Assembly: GCA_022393335.1 (NCBI GenBank)
Contig: JAJEKB010021191.1
Coordinates: 2,361,411-2,425,410, forward strand
Direction: 5' to 3'
DNA length: 64,000 nt
Source: Macrotrachela quadricornifera
Lineage: Eukaryota; Rotifera; Eurotatoria; Philodinida; Philodinidae
In this document: in pieces, positions 23,108-35,214 of the stretch
Position numbering within the stretch: position 1 is the first letter of the stretch
Layout of the letters: every line of letters starts with the position of its first letter
Translations under genes and position numbers: made by a program
The notes under the pieces: model-generated
The model's input: the letters and a program-made list of their open reading frames with translations, nothing else
What the model was told of the DNA's origin: nothing
The model's database searches: none

Positions 23108-24917
23108 GATGGAAGATTAAGAGTGCAGTAGTTGAAATCAAATGACGATAACATTAGTAAAATGAAGAAGAAAGATAAGAAAAGAAAAAGAAAATAACAT
23201 CCGTGATAAATCACAAGGTTATATGAGTCATACCTTCTTCGATGGTGTTATCAATGGCGTATGATTCTTTCTTTTGCTCTTTTCCTGTGGTGGGCGAGCG
23301 CATTGTCAAGCGATGAATATTCTCGTAAGAAAAAAATTTCATTGGAAAATGCTTTTTCTACAATTATGCCCAAAGTAAAAAGTGAGGTGTGTACTTTTTT
23401 GAAAGATGGTCAATGTGGGAGTTTGAAGTCCTGATACAATTTAGCGAGTTATTTTCGTATTTTAGTAAAGCTCAATCATTCTTTGCCAGGTAAAGATGCA
23501 CTGCAACTTCAGTCTAAGCAATGTGGAATAACCCTATGTTTAGACGACGACTCTATTCGTGATTAAAATTATACTTGAATAAATCTTGCGCATGCATACC
23601 TATAAACGGTTTCTTTTCATTAATCATAAATCGCATTCGAACTAGAAAATATACCTTTGCGCTATTTCGACTTTGAAATATTGCCCAACCTTCGTGGGCT
23701 GCCTTTTCAACTGTTTAATAATTGAATCTTCCTCCAACGTACTGAGCACGGATTCTTTTCTCGTCAATCGTATCACTATTGCTAGTCATTTCGACTCTAG
23801 TCTTGTTAACAGGAGATATTATATTGACGACGGTCGGAAAAATTTGTTCCGCTCATTTATCGACGGCTATGTAAAAGCGTTGGGTATAATAGTTGTGTTT
23901 GAGACCTAAAAAACTAAATGAAAGAAACGAAAGAGTTGTTTTTTCTATGGGATAATAGCTTACTTCGAAATTTTGTGATATCTGCCATTTGGAATATCGA
24001 TTTGAAAGTACTAGAAATAATCATAAAGCGGACAGAAAAAGTTATATTCCAATAGCATCTATTCGTTCTTTAGAATATTATCACAATCATTTTCTCACGT
24101 GAGAAAAGAGCTCTTTTGTATAACTTCGTCCTTTTTGAGAACTCACATGAATATGATAATTCATTTACCTTTATTCAAAATCTGGCATTGTTTGAGTGTA
24201 CTCTTTTTACATTTTAGAGGAAGAGATTAGCATACTGTTTACAATCTACACAAGCATTCCGTATTCCGCAATTTATTTGCGACTCTATTAATGCGGTATA
24301 CATATATATATGTACGTTGCATGTCACCGACATATTCATCATCCGCTCATAGCTTATTCGTAAGGTATTTATTTTATGTTGTTACTGATGATCACGGTTT
24401 CCGGCTCCAATTCAGATGTATCCAAAGAATCCAACAATCTGCAAGCAATGCTGCATGATCGTGATGTTGTCTGACAAATTCATATTATCATGAGTAGGAT
24501 TTTTGTTCATTTGACAGCATTTATTGTGGCGGTTTTGGTGGATTAGGTGATAGAAGTGCACGTTATGCCGACGTTGACTATCAAAACACATGGCGGTCTG
24601 CAGAAAGTGTGTTGCTCTGCTGCCCCGAAAAAAAGAATGTTTTGTTTCTGCGGAAAACTTTCTTTGAAATATTATTCACTTCTTAATCTATCTATACACG
24701 TCTTCGAAAAATAAAGTTTGATGTACGAAGTGAATTAGATAGCTTCTTGAAATTAAAAACGAACAATTATCATTGTTTCATCGTTAAAGCGTACGTAAAC
24801 CCGAAACATTTTGATCTCATAAAAGAATTTGGAAAATAGGTGAGGGTGAGATTACAGATAGGATAGGTAATTTTCAAAGCAATCATAAGACATATTTGGA
24901 CCATTGCTCACAAGGGT
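23108..24917. other. intergenic, no gene recognised
   Basis: The open frame 23673-23909 has no known motif. A palindromic TATACATATATATATGTA run lies near 24297-24314. Nothing else is supported. Confidence 0.5.
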
Positions 24918-25402
24918 ATCTTCCCAACTGTCTAATCACTTTCTGAATGAAACATACTGGATCCTAAATTATCGATTATGCTGATTCTGAATATTGGTAT
25001 GATAAGTGCTCTTAGGCCTTCTGTCTGGAGTTATAGACATTTTACTTGATTTTTAGCCTATGACATGGTATCTACTGAAAAATCGAGTGACAATATTTCG
25101 AGCTGAGATTTTACCTAGAAACAGGTCTATTTAACAATAGAAAGAAACGTTCTTTTGAGTTGAAATTTTTCAGGGCTTTCTATTGTTAAATAGACCTGTT
25201 TCTAAGCAAAATCTCAGCTCGAAATATTGTCACTCGATTTTTCAGTAGATACCATGTCATAGGCTAAAAATCAAGTAAAATGTCTATAACTCCAGACAGA
25301 AGGCCTAAGAGCACTTCTCATACTAATATTTGGAATCAGTATGATCGACAATTTAGAATCCAGTATGTTTCATTCAGAAAGTAATTAGGTAGTTGGGAAG
25401 AT
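24918..25402. mobile_element. large near-perfect hairpin (227-bp arms, 31-nt loop)
   Basis: The arm 24918-25144 is the reverse complement of 25176-25402 with about 13 mismatches in 227 positions (about 94% by hand count). Mismatches cluster in the outer part, and the inner 130 bp are nearly identical. Ends read ATCTTCCCAACT on both sides. No coding frame is inside. It looks like a foldback MITE. The transcript of such a repeat would form double-stranded RNA, but no promoter was seen. Confidence 0.85.
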
Positions 25403-25957
25403 TACTTCATTAGTTGTGACATCCATTAAATACTGATTATATTCGCTTCTTCTATTCTCAAAGTTTCTATATGCTCCTGATCGAATCAGGAGGTTCGGGC
25501 AGCCTTGGTGTGGATGTAGTGAATGTGCATTAAAAGAATATATCATATCATCACCCTCGTATTTCACATACAATTTGATGTTCTCAAGAAAGAAAAATAG
25601 AATTTTTGATTGCCAACGATTGTCTTGATAGATACTCCTATAGGCCACCTGTTTACAATTATAGGTATCTTATTTGTCCTTTGATATAGATCTACACAAA
25701 CTTTTTTTTGTAGAGTTAAATTCAAATGCAACAGTATTTTGGTTATTTCAAAAAGCTAATTAATCATGTCTATATGTTTGAGAAATTTATTTATTCGACA
25801 ATTTCTAGAAGATATCCTGTAGACAACATAAAAAGTCTTCATTCATTTTTCCGTCATTTGATTTGATATAGCGAAGTTGAGTTCAGCTCTACGTCGCCAC
25901 TAAATGAAATATATACAAAATGATTACTCAACAAAATTCATACTTTAAAAAATTACC
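25403..25957. other. intergenic, with an unassigned coding-like frame on the minus strand
   Basis: On the minus strand 25385-25648 is open for 87 codons after an acceptor-like AACAG, without an ATG. It includes YEGDDMIYSFNAHSL and CPNLLIRSGAYRNFENRR, and its composition looks coding. I do not recognise the family. It may be a leftover exon cut by the adjacent hairpin. Confidence 0.3.
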
Positions 25958-27400
25958 TCAGAAACAAGAACTTTTATCTATAGTAAACATTTGAACACGA
26001 TAATTTTCAGTATCCGCAACATACAAATTACCATGTCGATCAAACGCTATATCCTTTGGTCGCGCCAGTTGATTTGGTTGATTGCCCGTACCTCGTCCAC
26101 CAATAATAACAGTACCTGATTGAGAATCTTTGAACCAACGCATAACACGTTGATTTCCCCATTCAGCAACATAGACAGTGCCCATTTGATCAACAACTAC
26201 TGCAAAAGGTTCATTCAACTGATTATTACCAATTCCTCTACCATTTCCACCAGCTACGACAATACCTTGTTTAGCACCGACAGGCCATTTCATAACGCGA
26301 CTATTATGTGAATCAGCTACAAAAACGGAATGATCTCGATCGACAAATAATCTAACAGCGTTCGATAATTGATCTAGATTAGATCCTTGCCCATTTCCAC
26401 CAGCAACTAACTGATCACTTGGCCATTTTGTTACACGACCATCATCATAACTTGAATCATATAACGATCCTTCACTATCCATTGCCATTCCATAACATGA
26501 AACATTCATTACAAGTGTTTGTCCTTGATTATCATTCTTCAACCATCGTTGCACTCGTCCATTATTTTGATCACAAATAAACATAGTTTCATTCTTACTA
26601 ACAACAAGACTTGATACACGATCTAATTGATCACTTCGATTACCTGGACCATTTCCACCAGCTACTACTTGACCACTTGAAACTCCACGTATCCATTTCA
26701 TTACTCGATTATTATTAGCATCGGCAATGTAAATTGTATCATCATCATCTACAAATATTCCCTTTGGATCATCGAGTTGATTCAATGCAGATCCCTGTCC
26801 ATTTCCTCCAGCTACCGTAATTCCATTAATGCTCCATGTTGCACTCGCACAAATACCATCATCTGGTATTGATGGTGCTGGAAGAGCTAGAAGAGAAATA
26901 GACAAATATATTATATTCTCTATCTACACTTTTCTTTATTCACTTGTTGTTGATGGAAACATCGATGGACACATAAGTTCAGTAGCCATCCTCATTGGAT
27001 AACATATTGGATGATTATTATAACATCGTGAATGTCTAATACATACATGATCACGATAATAACATGATTGATTATTATTAATACATGCAACAAATTCGGA
27101 ACAAGCTGTATAAAGATAACCACATAGAGTATTATTGTCGTCGGAAGCCGAATGAAGACAACCGCATGCTGGATTTACAGAACATCTATCATACTGAGAA
27201 GCACCTTGGCATGTTTGAGCTTTGATTCGATCTACTAATATAATAGAATAGATTAGAAATATATGGAAGTATGTTATACAATTCCAAACACATACTTGTA
27301 AAACTGAAAACAATTTCAAAAAAATAGTATTCAAAGAAAAATAACTAAAATTTATCACTTACCCAAGAATTACAATTAAAAACACGAACACTCTTGACAT
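25958..27400 (-). CDS. secreted Cys-rich protein with six NHL repeats (four exons, one 8-nt microexon)
   Basis: Exons: 27363-27400, 27296-27303, 26944-27231, 25958-26886; total 420 residues. The first exon encodes MSRVFVFLIVILG, completed through the second by FTNRIKA, making a clear signal peptide. Next comes a Cys-rich region (about residues 20-110, over ten Cys in paired spacing), then a short Ser/Thr linker. Six NHL-type repeats follow, each with the pattern VAGGNGxG..NQL..P..(I/V)xVD...(I/V)Y(I/V)AD..N.RV.KW. Repeat 3 is worn (SLYDSSYDDGRVTKW). Such six-bladed propellers are protein-binding scaffolds and are greatly expanded in rotifers; the ligand is unknown. Introns are 57-64 nt. Skipping the microexon would shift the frame to an early stop, which supports it. 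Confidence 0.85.
27296..27303 (-). other. 8-nt microexon TTTTACAA of the NHL gene
   Basis: The exon is flanked by TTTTCAG and GTATGT. It adds the codons needed to read ILGFTNRIKAQTC; without it the downstream reading frame hits a stop within about 20 codons. Confidence 0.6.
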
Positions 27401-27904
27401 CGTTATAAATGATTTCTTTATGTGATTCTAATTCATCAGTATTTGTGTTGAGATCGAAACCATCTGCTATATAATAAAAAGATAATAGTCGTTATTCGTA
27501 TGATAACTCACTTACTTTTTTCAAATTTAATCTATTCATAACGAAAAATCAATGGAGTCTCTCATACTCTATCATGTTTTTATTCTCAGCACTTGTGAGA
27601 TTCTTCTATAAAAAAATATTGATTCCCTAAGGTAGAACAATTGAAAGCAATCACACGATTCAGTCTATTTGTCGATAGAGGTGTTTATAGTTATGGTTAA
27701 ATATTTAGTAAGAAGAAATACTAAATGACCAGTATAATATTTATTGAATTTTATCTGTTAAATTGCCATTTTATTTAAAGCAAATTTTAAAAATATTTTC
27801 AAAGAATAATGAATTACATAAAGCATGAATATTCCTCACCAATTTTTTTGACCATATTCGAATATAAGTGATTCTTTTAATTTTCGTTGCAGTTCACAGT
27901 AACA

Positions 27905-28990
27905 CTTTAGAATTCAATAATTCAGCCAGTAACAATAAATTATTATCGTGTACTCGTCATTGGACAATATTCAATTTATGATGCAATGGGAAATCGTATT
28001 CCAGCTGAGGTTACCAATAAATACTACATGAAATAATTCCTGGTCAAATGAGTTTCACTCAATATGAGTATCTCTTTCAAGCATTATTATTTGTACTTGA
28101 TTACAATACTTATTATTTTCAAGTCAAAAATAAAGATCAGAGTTTCAACCAACCGACAACCCTTAAATCATGGAGAAATTTTCTTTTTTTTTGTAATAGA
28201 TGAAAGATCAACAATACATGAAGCATGTATTCTACAGAATTATGTATAGGATAGAGCTTGTAAATACTCACAATGATAGATTATTTTATTGTAAATAGTA
28301 TGTATGTGTGGAATTTAATGTTGAAGGTTATTTGAAAAATCTAACTAACTTAGAAAAGAATTTAGTAACAAGATTTACTGAACAAAATTTATATTGGTAT
28401 CGTGATAAGTTATATTGTTCATGGCGTTGATTTAGATCTGATCGAAATAGGAGAAATATTCGTATATATCATTTAGTGAAGTTTACTCGCATGCTGATAC
28501 AAGTCCATTTGTCTCAGCATCAGGCGTATATATATTCCGACCGATGTATCCTGAAACATTACCTGTGAATGTTGTTCGTAGCATGTGAATCATTTTGATT
28601 AATAGATAAAAATTGATTTTATTTTTTAAGTGCTCAATAGGACTTGTACAAAAACAGATACTGTCAAAAAAACATTGATCGTTTTCAATGAATGGACGAG
28701 TGAAAAGATTAGTTTGTATCGTAATTCATTTAGAAAAGAAATATTATATTGATGCTAATGGTCATCAAGCTCTCGAATATATTCGTGATTATCAACCAAC
28801 ATGGCATTACTTATCTGATAATCCTATTAGTAGTAATTCTTATTTAATTAATAGTCCTATTCTTACTGGTAAACAAGAATTTTTAAAGAAAAAAAATCTT
28901 TTGAATAAAATGTAGATCGTTTTAATGATGATGGAAGTATGTATGATGGATCATTACAAATAATGATTCATCGTCGATTATTAAAAAATG
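27905..28990 (+). pseudogene. decayed GH38 lysosomal-type alpha-mannosidase
   Basis: Pieces of the C-terminal half of a GH38 alpha-mannosidase follow one another in the right order but broken by stops and frameshifts. They are SIYDAMGNRIPAEVT (about 27968-28014), SASGVYIFRPMYPETLPVNV (about 28517-28576), DANGHQALEYIRDYQPTW (28752-28805), and DDGSMYDGSLQIMIHRRLL (28926-28982). The intact enzyme trims mannose from N-glycans in the lysosome. The N-terminal catalytic domain with its zinc and nucleophile residues is missing from the window, and several stops are present, so this is not functional. No intact parental copy is in view. Confidence 0.8.
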
Positions 28991-31900
28991 ATTGAAGTTA
29001 AAACTTTGATTTCAAATGACAAAATAAAGTAGTTCAAAAGCCAGTTGTTGACTTTGTATTTCTGCAATTCGATCGGGTGCGCTAAATATATGTTCGATGA
29101 CTGCTGCTGATGCTGAGATGGAAAGTGATGATGGCACCAAACGTTATAATTGTAGATGGTTCATTTTCAAAAGAGATACAATTTCTTTTTTATACATAAT
29201 CAGCAATAGATGTACTAGAAAATAATTTTATAAAATCATTTAGATAGTCCGACTATTTATCATTGTTATAGCTATTTACTCATTCAAACGGTTATTTAAA
29301 TCTATCACAGCAATTTCGATATCTTACAGCTGTTTCAAGTTGCCATAGATTTTTCAGGATTTGCACAACTGTCTAATTGTTCGAATGGATATCAAACGGT
29401 CTTTATGAGAATGAAAATATTTTTATGTATGCTATTTATATAATAAAATCTCTATTAAGTGGACATCTTTATATTATGGAACGAATTTAAGGACTTCTTT
29501 TTAACTATATACCAATTATTTATACCAGTTTTCAGATTTTTCTTTTGACCAAAGAAAAATGAAGCCACAAATCTCGACTTGAAACAATAAACAAAATAAT
29601 GAAAATTATCTATCTATTCCTACAAGCATGGAAAAAACATACTTCATTAACACCACCAATAAAACAAATAATCTCCTAAAATATTTATCCTACGTTACTA
29701 ATTTTTCAACGAGCAGAGATGATGAGATGCATCTGCGCTACTTACAAAATGCGACCATTAAGTTATATATGCGTGATTTTTTTTCTAAATATCTATATGA
29801 TTCTAAAATAAGGTTTAAAAAATTGGTAGAAAGAAGAGGAACGATTTGGAAATTCGAATATTTTTGTAGGCTGATGTACCTCATGAACTCATTTAAATAT
29901 GTTGAAGCTCCAGGTTTGTTTAGATAGTTAGAGGTTTATGTCGATGAGCACAATGGAAATATTTTAAAATATAGTCAGATATTCAAGGTTGCTGCCTTCC
30001 ATGATGCCCAACGTTTTTATAAACGTTCAAAACTCATCAGAAATTTGTTTCAAAGTGTTCATTTTTGTGAAGTATAGAAAAAAAGCAAACGAAATGAATG
30101 TGATTATTTTACCAATTGATATCTACAACTATTCTTCCGTAAAACTTACATGTAAAATCTTGTTTATTCCTTATCCTATGATGTAGATTCAATCTTTTAG
30201 TTGAAAAATGGTTTATAGGAAATTCATAAATATCTAAATGAGCGGTGGTTGAATTTAAAATATAATAAACGAAGATTTTGTGCTAATAATAGATATTCAG
30301 ATAGGAAGTGAGTGTTTTGATTATAGTATGACACAATCTTCTTTTACTGAGGATAAAGATTAATGTGGCACGATATTACTTAGTAAATAGATGGTGGAAC
30401 AATCTCACTCTCGGTCATATTGCATTACCTCCTTAAACATTTGAAAACTATTTCTTTTTTTTGAATCCCTTTTGTGTATTTTACTGGATGAAGTTTAAGA
30501 CAGTTGTAGATGAAAAAAATCAGAATGCAAAATAAAGTGCTATACAAGAAGAAATGGAATAAATACGGATTTTTGAAAACTCAAACTGAACCGAACCAAT
30601 TCAAACTTATAAAAAAAGCTGAAACATGTATTAAAAGAAGATGCTCAATAGGATTGGTTCACATTTTCTTTGAACCAAACCGAAACTGAAGTCGATTTGA
30701 AAAATAGCAAATCGAACCGATCTTATTTATGCTTTGCAGCTATTTCAAATAATTTAATGTAACTACCGTTTGGTTTAAATTGCCAAGTTTCATTAAAAAG
30801 TATCTCTTTTGAGAAACTACGGTTGTTAATATATACAAGAATGTATCTTCCACAATAATAACATTTCAGAGAATCTATAGATTTTTTCAATATTCGAAAT
30901 AAAAAATTATTAACTCATCTAGAATTGTCGTTTGTCTTATATGAAGTGTAAAGTCGATTAGGAGACGACTTTGAACATATTTGTTACCACATGTGATTTT
31001 GGATGTATATAGTTGATTTGCTATCAATACTCATTTCGACTCGTCTTTAATTTTGTTGAATACTGAAAGAAACGCTCTCATTTAAATGAAATAACAAAAG
31101 AATATTCTGAACATCTGTTATTTTCCTGAATGATTGTAATCAGTTATTAGTTATTCGAAAATTTTGTTAAGAGGTCAAGGTAATTGCCAGAAAAATTCTT
31201 TCATACGGCATCAAAATTCATTTGTCTCTTCCTGATTGTAATCTGGAGCAGCAATATGAATCTTATATAATAATTATTTAAAAAAAAAACAATCAACCTA
31301 TTTTGGGCTCTTTCAACTTCTTCAGAAGTGTTGAAATATGTATGGCTATTTTTTTAATTTATTTTTCTATAGAACATGAACAAATTCTCACTATTAATAA
31401 TTACAATTGAATTTTTGATAGAATCGGGCGTCTTTGCATATGCTATCATTAAAAAACACGCTTCTTTTATTATTGTTAATATGGCTTCGCATAAGTAAAC
31501 TTATCAAACTCGGTGAAACACTTTCATTTATTTGAAAAAAAAGTAATTATTTTTTCGAATAATAGAGAAGAAGGCAGTCACTATTTTTTTTTATTTAATG
31601 ATAATCATTCACAACGCTGCCAGTGAGCAAACTGATTTACATATTGACATAATCGAACATTTTTCTCGTGATACCGAATGGGATGATGACAAACTACAAA
31701 TCCTATCACTTTTTTAATAGTAGGTTTTTCAATCTGTAATAAGTTATTTTCTTACTGATTCATACGTGTGTTAATCATATTGATATGAGAGGTAGGAGGA
31801 AAAACATCGAATGCAAATGTTTTGGAAGCTATTAAAGTTTTCTAACCAACCATATTTACTAGACTTGTTTTCTAACAAGACTACCTTTGTACTGTCCAAC

Positions 31901-32435
31901 TACAGTACTACGACCCGTGGATCGGATACGGATATGAACAGTAATGATTTCTGACGAGACAAATTTAATTTTTAACAGTGTATTCATTGAAAAAATCTCC
32001 AAATTTTCGCGATGACTTCACGCTAACTTCGTGTTCTGTCTTACAGGAAACGGCATAAAACATCGAAAAAAATCCGAAGATTTTTCGGACGGAATACTGC
32101 TTTCATATTCCATTTATTTTCGGAGTTTTCTGCCGGATACAATAATGATTCTTCTATCTTCTCGACCGGTTCCATTAAATCCGATTGTTTTCGAAGCCCG
32201 AAATCATTCAATTCGGTCGTTCTGCTTAGGTATCAGTAATTCATGAGAGTAATGAAGTCTACGGATCGAGTACCCGTAATTGTATCTACGTAAGAGTGCG
32301 AAATTATCTGGTATGGGTAAGGTACGCGTAAAAAAATTTGCGTTTGGTCAATATGCGGTGGTCGCAACAATTTGATATTTAGTATCAAACAATTAATTAA
32401 CAGACACAATTTTTAGATTTTCATTTCTTAACGGA
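28991..32435. other. 3.4 kb without a recognised gene
   Basis: Open frames at 29628-29927 and 29989-30186 (plus) are AT-rich and match nothing I know. A stretch near 30580-30720 repeats AACCGAACC-like units in both orientations. From 31900 to 32250 the base composition is less AT-rich, with a 71-codon frame lacking motifs. No RNA gene was seen. Confidence 0.45.
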
Positions 32436-35214
32436 ATGACTATTTTATCTTTCATTATATTATTATTCTTCTCAATCTCCGACGAAGTGCACTTCAATGG
32501 TGGAAACATCAGATGGGTACCAATAAATCCCTATAACCATTCGAGTTCAGTTCAAATATCTATTATACAATCTTATTGGTGGACCTATCCAACAATAAAG
32601 TGTGCAACTAATGTACCAATTTCTACAAGTGGTCGAAGTGGTGCAAATGCTAATTTGACATGTATTGCTGATTGTTCAACTGATGGTGGTTATTCGAACA
32701 AACCAGTCAATATCTTGACTGATTGCACTTCATTTAGTTCATCATTAGGCATGTTGACAAGTCAACGATCAGTTAATATTACACTTAATGCTAGTGCACA
32801 TTTTTATATAGCATATCAAGGAAGTGCTTGGGTTTCTTTAAATGATCCTCCTAAAAGTGGTCTCTATTGGTCTATTTTGAGTTTTATTGATCTTCGAATA
32901 CGCCCTGATGGTTTTATTAATACTCCACCTGTAGCGAGTGTTGTTTCTCCACAATATGCCATTGTGAATAAAACACTACAGATTCAAATACCTGTGTCAG
33001 ATTCCAACCAAGGTGATGATATAAGATGTCGTTGGTCTGAATATAAGCCTGGAATTAATAGGCGAAAGCGATCAGACCAACAAACAGTCGGTGAATCTGT
33101 CTCCTCTACAAATAAAAGAGTAAATGCAAATGAAGACATCGTATTCGTCCGAAAAAGAAGAGCACTTTTTTCATGCACAACTGTGTGGTGCTTAAATACG
33201 TGCTTGTACAACTGTCCCTGTACTTGTGCTAGTTGTGCAGGAACTACCTGCACTGGTTCTGCATGTAAAACAAATCCTTCCTGTCCGCCCGGAACAACCC
33301 CATCGACCACACTCGAGACTGCGGGAACCATTCCATCCACCACATCGTATATTATTCGTCAAGCAATAGATGAATGCGGTAGCATTTGTTATCCAGCTAG
33401 TGTACCAAATGGTACCACTCTGTCCAATTGCACGTTGAATTTTCGAGGACTTGTACCTGATACTTGGTATGCAGTTGCTATTCAGGTAAGTTTAGATAGA
33501 ATTTTTCTTTCTTCTAAAGTACAGAATTTTATTGTGCCAGTCTTATACTACTGCCTTTATAGCTTAATTACCTGCTGAATATTTTATTAGACATATCGCC
33601 TCTATATTTCTGAACAAAGTTCCTTCTGCAAACTCAAGGAGTCAGCAACTTCAATAGGGGAGCATGACGGCTAAAAACATTTCAATTTTAAAAGCATGTT
33701 TAGCGTATTTCATACAAGGTAACTACGTTAAATATCTGCAGTTGATTTAGTCCTAAATAAAAATTTTTAATTGTATGTCTTACAGTCAATGAGATGAGGC
33801 TCGTACAATGGATGATTAAACATATGTAGTATAAATCTTGACAGACAGCGACCAATCACTTTCTTGAGAGTGATATTTTACATGTGAATTCCATCAATTC
33901 AATTAGTTATTTTTATTTTTACAGGTGGAAGATTTTATCAACAAAACAAGTCTTATTCCAATGAGTTCAGTACCAGTTCAATTCTTGATTTATGTTATGC
34001 CAGACCCTGCATGCTATAAGGCTCCTGTTATTGTTCCTTTGACAGGTTGTTTGGAAGTAACGGTTGATGTCCCTTATAGTTTCAATCTTTCTGCAATAAA
34101 TTCGTGTAATCCAAATACTACTGATGTCACTGATATCATCATTTCAAATGGCTTTGATAGTATTCAAGTTGGTAATCTGACAACTTCTTCAACCAATATG
34201 TCGATTGTCTACATCACATATACTTGGACACCACAGGCAAGCCAACTTGGAACACAACAATTATGTATAATTGCCTATACTAGGTAATACATATTTCTAA
34301 TTATTAATCACTCTCACGTAGTTTTTCTTGTCCTATGAAATAGTGAAAACGTACAATCGACACAGTATTGTGTAACATTCACTGTGATAATGTCATCGGT
34401 GCCCTGTATGACGACAACATCATCAACGTCGACAACCACTTCCACAACAACATCGATGACAACAACCTCAACATCTAGTTCAACAACGACTACCGTCACT
34501 TCAACAACAACAACATCGGTGACAACGACCTCAACATCTAGTTCAACAACGACTACCACCACTTCAACAACAACAACAACAACAACAACGACGACGACAA
34601 CGACGACGACGATGATGACGACGGAATCGGCTACGCTTATGACTGGACTGTCTGACAATCAATCTCTATTTCTTGGATTAGGTATCAGCCTTGGTTTATT
34701 GCTGGTCCTGGCTCTTAGTATGTTAAGTATATTTCTTTGTTGTAAATGGTGTCCTCAAGTTTTTTGGTATATTGACACATGTTTCTTATAATTCTATGCA
34801 CTACATTCATTTTCATTGATCAGGAAACAAATTCGTCGGAGATTTAGGAGGGAGAAGAACATTTCTTCTGAACAATACCAGCAGCAAGAGCGTGTGATTC
34901 ATACATCAATGAGCGGAAGCAACATGCTTGAAGAGTCTTTAACTTATCGAGACCAGTACATTAATGAGCGATCATCAACATCAGCAAAACGTCTACTACG
35001 CGACGATTCGTTTCTCTTCAATTCATTATCACAGTCTGATCTCGGTTGGATAACAGCAACACGAACAACACTTATGCCGGCACTTTCATATAGTCCTATG
35101 CCAAGTGTAAATATTCCTTTGCAAATGACTCATCTAACACAATCAGCATACTCAGATGAAAGTGGTTCAATTCTAATTCGGGCTTATGTTGAACAAGAAC
35201 AAAGAGATATATGA
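32436..35214 (+). CDS. type I membrane protein with threonine-rich stalk
   Basis: Four exons (32436-33485, 33925-34283, 34344-34766, 34824-35214) join in frame to 740 residues. A signal peptide (TILSFIILLFFSI) is followed by VHFNGGNIRWVPINPYNH, a large ectodomain with many N-glycosylation sites, and a Cys-rich insert (CPCTCASCAGTTCTGSAC). Dibasic sites RRKRS and RKRRA could be cut by a furin-like protease. The second half resembles an immunoglobulin/FN3-like fold repeat ending in YTWTPQASQLGTQQLCIIAYT. A threonine/serine stalk covers about residues 492-563, one transmembrane helix lies at 578-603, and a basic, Ser-rich cytoplasmic tail follows. The ectodomain looks like an uncharacterised surface-protein family; I do not know a function. 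Intron 1 is 439 nt; the others are 60 and 57 nt. Confidence 0.8.
34427..34622 (+). repeat. (ACA/ACG)n low-complexity tract coding the threonine stalk
   Basis: A trinucleotide-rich run of ACA, ACG, TCA and ACC codons makes the Thr/Ser stalk. It contains a near-duplicated unit CATCTAGTTCAACAACGACT (34471 and 34531), so the length may vary between alleles. Confidence 0.75.

Noticed and set aside
24297..24314. TATACATATATATATGTA palindrome as a regulatory site
   Set aside because: Simple TA-repeat sequence, common by chance in AT-rich DNA, with no gene start nearby.
30580..30720. AACCGAACC-rich stretch as a possible telomere-like or CRISPR-like array
   Set aside because: Units are irregular in length and spacing; it is simple low-complexity sequence.
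32984..33343. 119-codon frame on the minus strand
   Set aside because: Antisense shadow of the Cys/Pro-rich exon of the membrane-protein gene.
34314..34658. Valine-rich minus-strand frame
   Set aside because: Antisense of the threonine-coding ACA/ACG tract.
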